From contig PKWK01000373.1 in the NCBI GenBank assembly GCA_003133205.1, positions 1 to 19,164 on the forward strand: a stretch of 19,164 nucleotides of DNA. The letters are read 5' to 3'. The notes under the pieces were generated by a model, which searched no databases, was not told where the DNA came from, and saw nothing but the letters and a program-made list of their open reading frames with translations. This DNA is from Granulicella sp. Its GTDB lineage: Bacteria; Acidobacteriota; Terriglobia; Terriglobales; Acidobacteriaceae. This document shows, piece by piece, positions 1-7,507 of the stretch. Position 1 is the first letter of the stretch, and each line of letters begins with the position of its first letter. A program made the translations under genes and the position numbers.

Positions 1-348
1 GAACTCACCATGATCCACGAAGCGATGCTGCTCGAGTATTCGGCGCGCCACCTCGCGCTGGTCGAATGGGCATCGAGCCTCAAGCTCTTCAACTACGCAT
101 GCATCGGCTTCGCCCTCTTCATTCCCTGGGGAATCGCCACCCACGGCGCTGACGGCGGCGCCGCGATGCTCATCTCCATCGCCGCGTTGCTCACCAAACT
201 CATCGTCGCCGGAGCCGCGCTGGCATTGATCGAATCGTTCTCCGCCAAGCTGCGCATCTTCCGCGCGCCCGAGTTTCTGGCGATGGCCTTCCTGCTCGCC
301 GTCCTCGGTCTGCTCGTCCATCTTCTCCTGGGGGTGAGACAAGCATGA
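1..348 (+). CDS. hyfC: HyfC/HycD-like (NuoH-family) membrane subunit, C-terminal part, 5' truncated
   Basis: The reading frame is open to the left edge. It begins with ELTMIHEAMLLEYS, which resembles the conserved ELxMIHE / LEYSG segment of the NuoH-like subunit of group 4 membrane hydrogenases (HyfC, HycD). In that family this subunit anchors the peripheral hydrogenase-like arm to the membrane and lies in the proton/ion path near the electron-transfer module. After this segment come about three hydrophobic stretches and a short polar C-terminus (GVRQA). The first in-frame ATG (base 10) is internal to the conserved segment, so it is not the start; the real start lies outside the window. The stop overlaps the next gene's ATG (ATGA), indicating translational coupling. 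Family assignment rests on motif and operon context. Confidence 0.85.
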   Translation, partial: ELTMIHEAMLLEYSARHLALVEWASSLKLFNYACIGFALFIPWGIATHGADGGAAMLISIAALLTKLIVAGAALALIESFSAKLRIFRAPEFLAMAFLLAVLGLLVHLLLGVRQA

Positions 349-1010
349 ACACCCACGCCTTCACCGTCCCCATCCTCAACCTCCTGGCCGCGTGCCTCCT
401 GCTCATCTCCTTCGCCATGCTCTCGCGCCGCCGCACGCAGCGCCTCATCAACCTGTTCGCGTGGCAGGGCGGAATTCTCTTCCTCTCCACCTGCCTCGTC
501 GCCTACAGCTCTGGGCTGAAAGAGCTCTACTACTCCGCCGCGCTCACCCTGATCCTCAAAGTCATCGGCCTCCCGATGATCCTGCACCGGCTGATCAACC
601 GCCTGGGCGCGCAGTGGGACAGCGAGACCATGGTCAACATTCCCATGACCATGCTCGCCGGCCTGGCGCTGGTCATCTTCGCCTTCGGCCTCGCGCAACC
701 CATCAGCATGATGGCGACTACCATCACGCGCAACACGCTCGGCATCGCGCTCGCCGTCATCCTGCTCTCGTTCCTGATGATGATCACGCGCCGCAAAGCC
801 GTCACCCAGGTCATCGGATTCCTCGCCATGGAGAACGGCCTCTTCTTCGCGGCCACCAGCGCGACCTACGGAATGCCCATGGTCATTGAACTCGGCATCG
901 CGCTCGACGTGCTGGTCGGCGTCTTCATCCTCGGCCTGTTCTTCTTCCAGATTCGCGAGCAATTCGAAAGTCTCGATCTGCGCAACATGGAAAATCTCAA
1001 GGAGGATTGA
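345..1010 (+). CDS. hyfE: HyfE-like membrane subunit (NuoK-related) of hydrogenase-4-type complex
   Basis: The 221-residue, almost wholly hydrophobic protein has about six or seven membrane segments and a polar C-terminus (ENLKED). Length and segments such as GFLAMENGLFFAA and IELGIALDVLVGVFILG are typical of HyfE, a fusion-like relative of the small complex I subunit NuoK. The glutamate in AMENG corresponds to a charged membrane residue expected in proton-translocating NuoK relatives. The subunit would sit between the HyfC anchor and the HyfF antiporter-like subunit. The start ATG overlaps the hyfC stop, and a GGGGGTGAGA stretch upstream can act as ribosome binding site. An AAGGAGGA near the 3' end serves the next gene. 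Confidence 0.9.
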   Translation: MNTHAFTVPILNLLAACLLLISFAMLSRRRTQRLINLFAWQGGILFLSTCLVAYSSGLKELYYSAALTLILKVIGLPMILHRLINRLGAQWDSETMVNIPMTMLAGLALVIFAFGLAQPISMMATTITRNTLGIALAVILLSFLMMITRRKAVTQVIGFLAMENGLFFAATSATYGMPMVIELGIALDVLVGVFILGLFFFQIREQFESLDLRNMENLKED

Positions 1011-1011
1011 A

Positions 1012-2463
1012 TTGGAATTACTCGCAGTACTCGGCCTGCCCCTCCTCGGATTTCTGTTGCTCGCGCTGTTCGGGGCAAAGCGCGCCGCGCCGGAGTTGAA
1101 CGTCGCTATCAGCTTCGCGACCCTCGTCGCCGCCGCGCTGCTGGTCCTGCGCGTGGAACGGCACGGCCCTATCCTGGTCTGGCACGATCAATTCTTCGTC
1201 GACGCCTTCAACGTATTCCTCGTCGGACTCACCGCCTTCGTCGGCTTCACCACCGCACTCTTCTCCCGCCCCTACATGCGCATCGAGGAGCTCCACGGCC
1301 GCCTGACTCCGAAGCGCCTGCGCCTCTATCACGCGATGTACCAACTCTTCATGGCCGCCATGCTGCTCGCGCTGCTCACCAACAACATGGGCCTGCTCTG
1401 GGTCGCGATGGAAGCTGCCACGCTCTCCACCGTGCTGCTCGTCTCGCTCTATCGCACCCGCGCCAGCCTCGAAGCCGCATGGAAGTACTTCATCCTCTGC
1501 GGCGTCGGCATCGCGCAAGCCCTCTTCGGCACCATCCTCTTGTACTTTGCCGCGGAAAAAACGCTGGGCCGCGAAGGCATGACCGCTCTCCTATGGACCC
1601 ACCTCAACGCCGTGAAGGGTCAACTCGAGCCGCGCGTCCTCGGCCTCGCCTTCGTCTTTCTCCTCGTCGGATACGGCACCAAGGTCGGTCTCGCGCCGCT
1701 ACATAACTGGCTGCCCGATGCTCACGCCGAGGGCCCCACGCCAGTCTCCGCGGTCCTCTCCGGCCTGCTGCTGAACGTCGCTCTCTACGCCGTGATTCGC
1801 TGCAAGGTGCTGGTCGAAGGCTCGATCGGCTACATGCTTCCCAGCCGCATGCTGATGGGCTTCGGCCTGCTCTCCGCCGTACTCGCCGCGTTCTTCCTCT
1901 GGCGCCAGCGCGACATAAAACGCCTCTTCGGATACTCCTCCATTGAGCACATGGGCATCATCACCTTCGCCTTCGGACTCGGCGGTCCGGTCGCCAACTT
2001 TGCGGCGCTGCTGCACATGACCGTGCATTCCCTCACAAAATCCTCCATCTTCTTCACCGCGGGGCACGCCTCGCAGAAGGCCGGCACGCAGCAAATGGAC
2101 GGCATCCGCGGCCTGCTCGGCACCAGCCCGACCATCGGCTGGGGACTCATGCTCGGCTCCCTCGCGATCCTCGGCATGCCGCCCTTCGGCGTCTTCGCCA
2201 GCGAATTCCTCATCCTCACCACCGCCATGCGCGAACATCCCTGGACCACTCCATTCCTCCTGATCGCGCTCGGCGTCGCATTCGCCGCCATCTTCAGCCG
2301 CGTGCAGCCGATGGTCTTCGGCGATAGCGACGCTCAGCCCCTGCCGCACTCTCCAGCACTGGTGCCCGTCTTCGTGCATCTAGCGATGGTGCTCATGCTC
2401 GGCGTCTACATGCCCCCCGCCCTCGCCGACTGGTACCGCGCCGCCGCAAGGCTGATCGGATGA
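1012..2463 (+). CDS. hyfF: HyfF-like Na+/H+ antiporter-type (NuoL/M/N family) membrane subunit
   Basis: The protein is about 483 residues with 12 or more membrane segments and belongs to the proton-conducting membrane transporter family shared by complex I (NuoL/M/N), Mrp antiporters and group 4 hydrogenases. Family marks include HDQFFVDAFN near the N-terminus, a membrane glutamate in WVAMEAATLST, the lysine in GYGTKVGLAPLHNWLPDAHA, GPTPVSAVLSG, and FGYSSIEHMGI. These Lys/Glu residues line the ion channel in relatives. I chose TTG at 1012 as start because GGAGG at 1001-1005 lies at correct spacing and the protein then opens directly with a hydrophobic segment (ELLAVLGLPLLGF). An in-frame ATG at 886 would only translate hyfE out of frame. 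The gene is one base from the hyfE stop. Confidence 0.9.
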   Translation: MELLAVLGLPLLGFLLLALFGAKRAAPELNVAISFATLVAAALLVLRVERHGPILVWHDQFFVDAFNVFLVGLTAFVGFTTALFSRPYMRIEELHGRLTPKRLRLYHAMYQLFMAAMLLALLTNNMGLLWVAMEAATLSTVLLVSLYRTRASLEAAWKYFILCGVGIAQALFGTILLYFAAEKTLGREGMTALLWTHLNAVKGQLEPRVLGLAFVFLLVGYGTKVGLAPLHNWLPDAHAEGPTPVSAVLSGLLLNVALYAVIRCKVLVEGSIGYMLPSRMLMGFGLLSAVLAAFFLWRQRDIKRLFGYSSIEHMGIITFAFGLGGPVANFAALLHMTVHSLTKSSIFFTAGHASQKAGTQQMDGIRGLLGTSPTIGWGLMLGSLAILGMPPFGVFASEFLILTTAMREHPWTTPFLLIALGVAFAAIFSRVQPMVFGDSDAQPLPHSPALVPVFVHLAMVLMLGVYMPPALADWYRAAARLIG

Positions 2464-2470
2464 GACGCCT

Positions 2471-4045
2471 ATGACTGAATCCCTCAAATCGCTACCAATC
2501 GCGCTTCCCGCGAACATCGCCTGCAGCCATGCGAGTCTCGGCGCTGTGCACTGGCAGCGTGCCATGGCAGAATTAAGAACCACCGGCGCAACCTTCCTCA
2601 CACTCTGGGGTGCGGATGACTGTGACCAGAACGGTTGCTTTTCAATCCACGCAGCGTTCCTGACGCCTGCAGGCGTGGAGGTGTTGAGCCACGACATCGA
2701 GAACGTTACAAATCCCACCTACCCGAGCATCGCCCATCTTTTTCCTGCCGCCGCCCGCATGGAACGCGCCACCCGCGACCTCCTCGGCATCGTGAGCACC
2801 GCTCCCGAACAGCAACCCGACCAGCGCGGCTGGCTCCGCCACAACGCCTGGCCCGCCAACGTCTACCCCCTCCGCCGCGACACCCCCGAACCTCGAACCC
2901 CGAACCTCGAACCCAGCACTCCTTACCCCTTCGTCCAGGTAGAAGGCGATGGCGTTCATGAGATCGCCGTCGGCCCGGTCCACGCGGGCATCATCGAGCC
3001 CGGACACTTCCGCTTCTCCGTCGTAGGCGAAAAAGTCCTGCGCCTCGAAGAGCGTCTCGGCTACACCCACAAAGGCATCGCCAAGCTCTTCGAAACGCTG
3101 CCACAGAAAGAGGGCCACCGCCTCGCCGCGCGCGTCTCCGGAGATTCCGCCGTCGCCTTTTCCTGGGCCTACTGCGCCGCGCTCGAAGCCATCACTGCAA
3201 CCGCCGTCCCTGGTCGCGCGGCTAACCTCCGCGCCCTCGCCCTCGAACACGAGCGCCTCGCGAATCATCTTGGCGACCTCGGCGCGCTCGGCAACGATGC
3301 GGGCTTCGCCTTCGGGCTGACCCAATTCTCGCGCCTGAAGGAAGACCTCCTCCGCGCCAACATCGAAGCCTTTGGAGCACGCTACCTTTTCGATTACATT
3401 CTCCCCGGCGGAGTCGCCGCCGACCTTCCTCAACCGGCCTACGCTCATCTCGTGCACCTCTATCGCACGCTGGAGTACGAAGTCGCAGGCCTGCAATCCA
3501 TCTACGACGAACACGGAGGCCTGCAGGACCGTTTCCGTGAAGCCGGCCTGCTTAGCCACGACCTCGCGCACAGCCTCGGCGCCATCGGCCTCGTCGCGCG
3601 CGCCTCCGGCATCGCCAACGACCTCCGCGCCGACCACCCATGGGCGCCCTACGACAAGCTGGTAACACAAATAGTTGCAGAGACCGGGGGCGACGTTGCG
3701 GCGCGCGTGCTGCTGCGCTTCCACGAGATCTTCGAGTCGCTCCGCCTCTGCCGAGCGCTGCTGGCCGACCTCTCCCACACCTCAGTCGAAGCAGGGCCGA
3801 TCGCGACCGTCATCCCAGTCGCCGAACCCAACCGCCTCGGCATTGGAGTTATCGAAGGCTGGCGCGGCCCCGTAATGATCGCCCTCGAAACCGGCCCCAA
3901 TGGTTCCATCCGCCGCTGCCACGCGCACGATCCATCCTGGCAGAACTGGCCGTTGATCGAATACGCCATCCTCGGCAACATCGTTCCCGACTTTCCGCTC
4001 ATCAACAAATCGTTCAACCTGTCCTACAGCGGACAGGACGGCTGA
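2471..4045 (+). CDS. hyfG: HyfG-like large subunit (NuoC-NuoD fusion) lacking the [NiFe]-binding cysteines
   Basis: The protein has 524 residues: a NuoC/30-kDa-like domain (about 1-135), a short linker, and a NuoD/hydrogenase-large-subunit-like domain (about 150-524). Typical segments are GPVHAGIIEPGHFRFSV, LEERLGYTHKG and HERLANHLGDLGAL. The first nickel motif of true hydrogenases, RxCGxC, here reads RVSGDS (Arg221, Ser223, Ser226). The second, DPCxxC near the C-terminus, reads NLSYSG (Ser518, Gly521). All four metal cysteines are thus absent and no [NiFe] centre is expected; this matches Ehr (energy-converting hydrogenase related) complexes and, in this respect, complex I. The C-terminus ends shortly after the second motif with no evident protease-cleaved tail. 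Linker residues about 139-149 (EPRTPNLEP) are encoded by repeat family R3. Start at ATG 2471, 7 bases after hyfF. Confidence 0.88.
   Translation: MTESLKSLPIALPANIACSHASLGAVHWQRAMAELRTTGATFLTLWGADDCDQNGCFSIHAAFLTPAGVEVLSHDIENVTNPTYPSIAHLFPAAARMERATRDLLGIVSTAPEQQPDQRGWLRHNAWPANVYPLRRDTPEPRTPNLEPSTPYPFVQVEGDGVHEIAVGPVHAGIIEPGHFRFSVVGEKVLRLEERLGYTHKGIAKLFETLPQKEGHRLAARVSGDSAVAFSWAYCAALEAITATAVPGRAANLRALALEHERLANHLGDLGALGNDAGFAFGLTQFSRLKEDLLRANIEAFGARYLFDYILPGGVAADLPQPAYAHLVHLYRTLEYEVAGLQSIYDEHGGLQDRFREAGLLSHDLAHSLGAIGLVARASGIANDLRADHPWAPYDKLVTQIVAETGGDVAARVLLRFHEIFESLRLCRALLADLSHTSVEAGPIATVIPVAEPNRLGIGVIEGWRGPVMIALETGPNGSIRRCHAHDPSWQNWPLIEYAILGNIVPDFPLINKSFNLSYSGQDG
2887..2915. repeat. R3 microrepeat copy inside hyfG
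   Basis: Tandem CGAACCTCGAACC units are translated in-frame as EPRTPNLEP in the linker between the NuoC-like and NuoD-like domains. Related copies are at 13421, 15724 and 18745. Confidence 0.7.
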
Positions 4046-4053
4046 GGCAAACC

Positions 4054-4560
4054 ATGATCAACACACTATCGCGCATGATCCGCACCGGAATCCTCACCGA
4101 GCCCCTCCCGCCGACGGTCGAAGGCCCTCCCTCAGTCGAAGCCCTGCAGCACGATCTGTGGAAGATCCTCGGCCGCGCCCTCTGCATTCGCCACGTCGAT
4201 GCGGGCTCCTGCAACGGCTGCGAGCTTGAGATTCACGCGCTCAACAACCCGTACTACAACCTCGAAGGGGCTGGCATCAAATTCGTCGCCAGCCCACGCC
4301 ACGCCGACCTGCTGCTGGTCACCGGCCCGGTCTCCGTCAACATGGAGGAAGCGCTGCGCCGCACCTACGACGCCATCCCCAACCCCAAACTCGTCATCGC
4401 CATCGGCGACTGCGGAGCATGTGGCGGAGTCTTCGGGCAGAGCTACGCCAGCCGCGGCGGCGTCGCCAGCGTCATCCCCGTAGACCACACCGTCCCAGGC
4501 TGCCCGCCAACGCCCACGGCAATCCTGGCCGGCATCCTGCAAGCCCTCGCCGCCCGCTGA
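4054..4560 (+). CDS. hyfI: HyfI-like small subunit (NuoB family), Fe-S electron-transfer protein
   Basis: The 168-residue protein is the NuoB/HycG/HyfI-type small subunit that carries the proximal [4Fe-4S] cluster (N2 in complex I). Ligand cysteines are visible: CNGCE at Cys53 and Cys56, IGDCGACGG at Cys120 and Cys123, and PGCPPTP at Cys150. Four of these fit the CxxC-x(n)-C-x(n)-C pattern of hydrogenase small subunits. Electron-transfer function therefore seems intact although the partner large subunit has no NiFe cysteines. I chose ATG 4054 because GAGG lies about 7 bases upstream and it is 8 bases after the hyfG stop; a longer in-frame opening from 3640 only reads hyfG out of frame. It is the last gene of the operon visible here. 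Confidence 0.9.
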   Translation: MINTLSRMIRTGILTEPLPPTVEGPPSVEALQHDLWKILGRALCIRHVDAGSCNGCELEIHALNNPYYNLEGAGIKFVASPRHADLLLVTGPVSVNMEEALRRTYDAIPNPKLVIAIGDCGACGGVFGQSYASRGGVASVIPVDHTVPGCPPTPTAILAGILQALAAR

Positions 4561-4567
4561 CCACTAG

Positions 4568-4611
4568 GATGCCCCATGATCACCGAGCCGCAGGCGAGGT
4601 TATCGTGGGGT
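4568..4611. repeat. R1 palindromic repeat copy, 3' of hyfI
   Basis: The arms CCCCATGATCACC and GGTTATCGTGGGG are complementary at 11 of 13 positions, and enclose a GC-rich loop. Outer TGCCCCAT and TGGGGT boundaries match other R1 copies in the window. As RNA it could also act as a stem at the end of the hyf operon, but no T-tract follows. Confidence 0.55.
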
Positions 4612-4664
4612 TACTCACTTCGCCGCCCCGCATCTCTTAGCAGTCTCGCCTTTCGGATTAGCGT

Positions 4665-4681
4665 GGGGCTTTAGCCCTGGG
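4665..4681. repeat. R2 GGCTTTAGCC-type palindrome
   Basis: GGGGCTTTAGCCCTGGG lies in the 160-base gap between hyfI and the minus-strand SRPBCC gene. The core GGGCTTTAGCCC-like palindrome is shared with the copies near 7957, 11754, 11806, 17886 and 17926. Nothing else of note is seen in this gap apart from the R1 copy. Confidence 0.5.
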
Positions 4682-4720
4682 CCTTCTCTTCGCCGCGACG
4701 AATCGCCCTTTCGGCACACT

Positions 4721-5203
4721 TCACGCTCCCGGAAGGTAGTTGCGCCACTCATCCGATTCGGCAATGCGCTTCAGCAGTTGAAATCTTCGCCGCATCAGGT
4801 TACGGATGTGCGGGATCATGATGTATTTCCCGACAAGCCGGCCGGCCAATCCCAGCGGCAGCGAGAAGCGCACGGTGTCCTTCAACAGAACCTGCCCGCC
4901 GATCTCCGTAAACTCGTGGTCGTGCTGGAACGATTTGAAGCGTCCAGCGACCATGACGTCCCGGAAAAACCGGTTGGGCTCGAAGACGGAGATGAACGAG
5001 ACGTGGCGCTGCGGCACACCGAGCTGCCAACCCTTCCAGCAGATATAGTCTCCGCCAACCACCAGGCCGGAGGTTCGCTCGCCGCGGGTTCCGGCAACGG
5101 GATGCACCTTCAACTCCCGCTCCACGATCGCAAGGCTCGTCGAGAGCAGGAAGCAGCGCTCGATCGGGGCAATGACGTGGATGCTGTCCTTGACGACGAA
5201 CAT
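4721..5203 (-). CDS. SRPBCC / START-like ligand-binding domain protein
   Basis: The 160-residue protein has the layout of the SRPBCC (polyketide cyclase/dehydrase, START-like) fold. It opens with a beta strand followed by the common PIERCF turn (DSIHVIAPIERCFLLSTS), has central strands ending in SFQHDHEFTEIGGQVLLKDTVRFSLP, and a long C-terminal helix after IPHIRN. Members bind hydrophobic ligands or act as cell-division-inhibitor-like proteins; no specific ligand can be read from the sequence. There is no signal peptide, so it is probably cytosolic. The start ATG at 5203 is the only sensible one; no strong ribosome binding site is seen. It lies about 110 bases downstream of thrS on the same strand and could be cotranscribed. 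Confidence 0.8.
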   Translation of the reverse strand: MFVVKDSIHVIAPIERCFLLSTSLAIVERELKVHPVAGTRGERTSGLVVGGDYICWKGWQLGVPQRHVSFISVFEPNRFFRDVMVAGRFKSFQHDHEFTEIGGQVLLKDTVRFSLPLGLAGRLVGKYIMIPHIRNLMRRRFQLLKRIAESDEWRNYLPGA

Positions 5204-5311
5204 GGATGCAAGGGTAAGCTCCGAGCCGCATCAGAACAACGCGGTCCGTCCATCTCTGTTGACGCGATCGAAACAGACTTGCCCTATTTCAACCCTCAGG
5301 GTCCCGCGTCG

Positions 5312-7375
5312 CTATAGCTCAGTCGTCCGAGTGCTGTTGAGGCTCGTGGCGCGCGCAACGAATTCATCCAGCGCCGCGCTGCCCTGGTCGCCCTTGCCCC
5401 GCGTCCGCACGCTCACGCTGTTCGTCGTGGATTCCTTATCGCCAAGGATCAAAATGAACGGAACCTTCTGCAATCCGAAGTCACGAATCTTCGCGTTCAT
5501 CTTTTCATTCCGCGCATCGAGTTCCACACGCAAACCCGCAGCCTCAAGCGTCGCCTTCACCTGCTCCGCATACGCAAGATGCTTCTCACTCGAGATCGGC
5601 ACCAGCCCAACCTGCACCGGCGCAAGCCACAGCGGAAAGGCCCCCGCGTAGTGCTCGATCAGCACGCCGAAGAATCGCTCCACGCTCCCAAATAAAGCGC
5701 GATGCACCATCACCGGCCTGTGCAACTCGCCGTCCTCTCCCTTGTACTCCAGCTCGAAGCGAGCGGGCAGGTTGAAGTCGAACTGCACCGTCGAGAGCTG
5801 CCACATGCGGCCCAGCACGTCGACCAGCTTGATGTCGATCTTCGGCCCATAAAACGCCGCCTCGCCCGGAATCACGCGGTACGCAATCTCGCGCCGCGAC
5901 AGCGCATGCTTCAGCGAGTCGGTCGCCTGGTTCCAATGCTCGGCCGAGCCCGTGTAGTCCTTCGGCTTGGTGGCGTCCCACGTCGATAGCTCGACCTTGA
6001 ACTCCTTGAAGCCGAATGTCTCCAGCACACTCTTCGCGAAGTCGATGCACGCGACCACCTCGTCCTCGATCTGGCCCGGCGTGCAGAAGATATGCGCGTC
6101 GTCCTGCGTAAAGCCGCGCACCCGCAGCAGCCCATGCATCGTGCCCGATCGTTCGTAACGATAAACGTTACCTAACTCCGCATACCGTAGCGGCAGGTCG
6201 CGATAGCTGCGCGGATTGCTCTTGTAGATAAGAATATGTCCCGGACAGTTCATCGGCTTCAGCCTGTACTCGGCGTCGTCCAGCTCCATCGGCGGATACA
6301 TATTCTCGTTGTAGTAACCCTCGTGCCCGCTGATCTTCCACAGCTCGCGGCGCATGATGTGCGGTGTGAACACAAGATCGTAACCGCGACGGACACATTC
6401 CTCGCGCATCCAGTCTTCCATCGTCTTGCGGATAAGCCCGCCCTTGGGATGCCAGAAGATCAGGCCCGCCCCCGCGACCTCCTGGATCGAAAACAGATCG
6501 AGCTGCTTGCCCAGCACTCTGTGGTCGCGCGCCTTGATCTCTTCCAGCCGCTTGAAGTGCGCGTCCAGATCCTTCGTGTTGAAAAACGCCGTCCCGTAGA
6601 TCCGCTGCAGTTGCTGATTCTTCTCGTCGCCCAGCCAGTACGCGCCCGCAATCGAAGTGATCTTGTACGCCTTCACCCGCCCCGTCGAAGGAATGTGCGG
6701 CCCGCGACAGAAGTCCGTGAAGCCCCCATTCTTGTACAGCGAAATCTCCTCGCCGGGCTTCGTGAACTTCTCGATGAAGTGGACCTTCATGAAGTCGCCC
6801 TGCGCGGCATACTCCTTCAGCCCAACCTCGCGCGGCTCTTCCACGCGCACAAACTTCTCATCGCGCGCCACCACCTCGGCCATGCGCGCCTCGATCGCAG
6901 CCAGGTCCGCCTCCGTAAACGGCGTCTCGCGATACACGTCGTAGAAAAATCCGTTGTCCGTCGCCGGCCCATGCCCCAGCTTGGTCTCGGGAAAGAGTTC
7001 CAGGATCGCCGTCGCCATCACGTGCGCGGCCGAGTGGCGCAGCACCTTCAGCGCCGCCTCATCCGCCTCCTTCAACAGCCACAGCTCGACGTCTTCTTCG
7101 AGCGGCGCCGCCAGGTCCACCAACCGCGTGCCGTCTTCGCTCGCGCCCGCCGCGCCATACATCGCGTCTTCCGACGACACATCGGCTGCCCCATTCGTGA
7201 CCGTCCCACCGTCACGGGTGGGGTCCGCACTCGTCAACGGACGAACGCGCGCCACCACAACCACGGCAGCGAGCCGGGGCGAGATGCTGTTAGCAATATC
7301 GAAAGGAGTAGTCCCGCGCGCGACTTCGCGCTGGGACCCATCAGGAAGCTGGACTCGAATCTGCTCTGTACTCAC
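5312..7375 (-). CDS. thrS: threonyl-tRNA synthetase with an insertion in the TGS domain
   Basis: The 687-residue protein charges tRNA-Thr. Domains in order: TGS (about 5-95), editing domain (HSAAHVMATAILELFP and the downstream Cys/His residues), class II catalytic core with motif MNCPGH, and C-terminal anticodon-binding domain (from about LAPVQVGLVPIS). The zinc ligands are visible at Cys377 (MNCPGH), His428 (TQDDAHIF) and His558 (MVHRALFGS). The length exceeds E. coli ThrS (642) by 45, and the first two zinc ligands are shifted by 43, so the extra residues lie near the N-terminus. They map to about residues 45-84 between VVVARV and RLVDLAAP, where an R1 repeat is encoded. The start is GTG at 7375. 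The nearest purine stretch (TAAGG) is close to the start, so initiation may not rely on a standard Shine-Dalgarno. Confidence 0.96.
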   Translation of the reverse strand: MSTEQIRVQLPDGSQREVARGTTPFDIANSISPRLAAVVVVARVRPLTSADPTRDGGTVTNGAADVSSEDAMYGAAGASEDGTRLVDLAAPLEEDVELWLLKEADEAALKVLRHSAAHVMATAILELFPETKLGHGPATDNGFFYDVYRETPFTEADLAAIEARMAEVVARDEKFVRVEEPREVGLKEYAAQGDFMKVHFIEKFTKPGEEISLYKNGGFTDFCRGPHIPSTGRVKAYKITSIAGAYWLGDEKNQQLQRIYGTAFFNTKDLDAHFKRLEEIKARDHRVLGKQLDLFSIQEVAGAGLIFWHPKGGLIRKTMEDWMREECVRRGYDLVFTPHIMRRELWKISGHEGYYNENMYPPMELDDAEYRLKPMNCPGHILIYKSNPRSYRDLPLRYAELGNVYRYERSGTMHGLLRVRGFTQDDAHIFCTPGQIEDEVVACIDFAKSVLETFGFKEFKVELSTWDATKPKDYTGSAEHWNQATDSLKHALSRREIAYRVIPGEAAFYGPKIDIKLVDVLGRMWQLSTVQFDFNLPARFELEYKGEDGELHRPVMVHRALFGSVERFFGVLIEHYAGAFPLWLAPVQVGLVPISSEKHLAYAEQVKATLEAAGLRVELDARNEKMNAKIRDFGLQKVPFILILGDKESTTNSVSVRTRGKGDQGSAALDEFVARATSLNSTRTTEL
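7184..7226. repeat. R1 palindromic repeat copy inside thrS
   Basis: The + strand starts GGCTGCCCCATTC and ends CGGGTGGGGTCC, the same boundaries as the copy inside folC (12741-12787). An internal CCCACC/GGGTGG pairing forms a hairpin. On the minus strand it encodes about residues 50-64 of ThrS, within a segment absent from typical ThrS TGS domains. Confidence 0.65.
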
Positions 7376-7444
7376 GCCTTACAGAATACCGCCTCCGCGC
7401 AGCAACCGAAGGCTCGCCGACTCGCTGCCCCGCTCTGGAAGGAG

Positions 7445-7493
7445 GCGAAGAGAAGCGGGCGCGCCGGCTAGGCTTACTCCCGCTTCTCTTCGC
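7445..7493. repeat. 15-bp perfect inverted repeat upstream of thrS
   Basis: GCGAAGAGAAGCGGG (7445-7459) and CCCGCTTCTCTTCGC (7479-7493) are exact inverse complements around a 19-base loop. It sits between the small-peptide gene (stop at 7508) and thrS (start at 7375), all on the minus strand. It can fold as a strong RNA stem in the thrS leader or as a terminator of the upstream gene; no T-tract is visible on either side, so a leader structure or attenuation role is equally possible. Confidence 0.6.
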
Positions 7494-7507
7494 AATTCGA
7501 GAGCGAT

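Noticed and set aside
2642..3778. 378-codon minus-strand reading frame
   Set aside because: It is antisense to hyfG; no motif or ribosome binding site supports it.
4054..4560. Complete H2-evolving hydrogenase
   Set aside because: The small subunit looks hydrogenase-like, but the large subunit lacks all NiFe cysteines and no maturation gene (hyp) is visible.
4778..5317. 179-codon plus-strand reading frame
   Set aside because: It overlaps the minus-strand SRPBCC gene in antisense; the composition is that of a shadow frame.
5300..5345. tRNA-like 5' half (GCTATAGCTCAGTCG)
   Set aside because: It resembles a tRNA D-arm but lies at the 3' end of thrS; no anticodon arm, T-arm or acceptor complement follows.
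6236..7471. 411-codon plus-strand reading frame
   Set aside because: It is antisense to thrS, which has all catalytic motifs; the translated product is low-complexity and basic.
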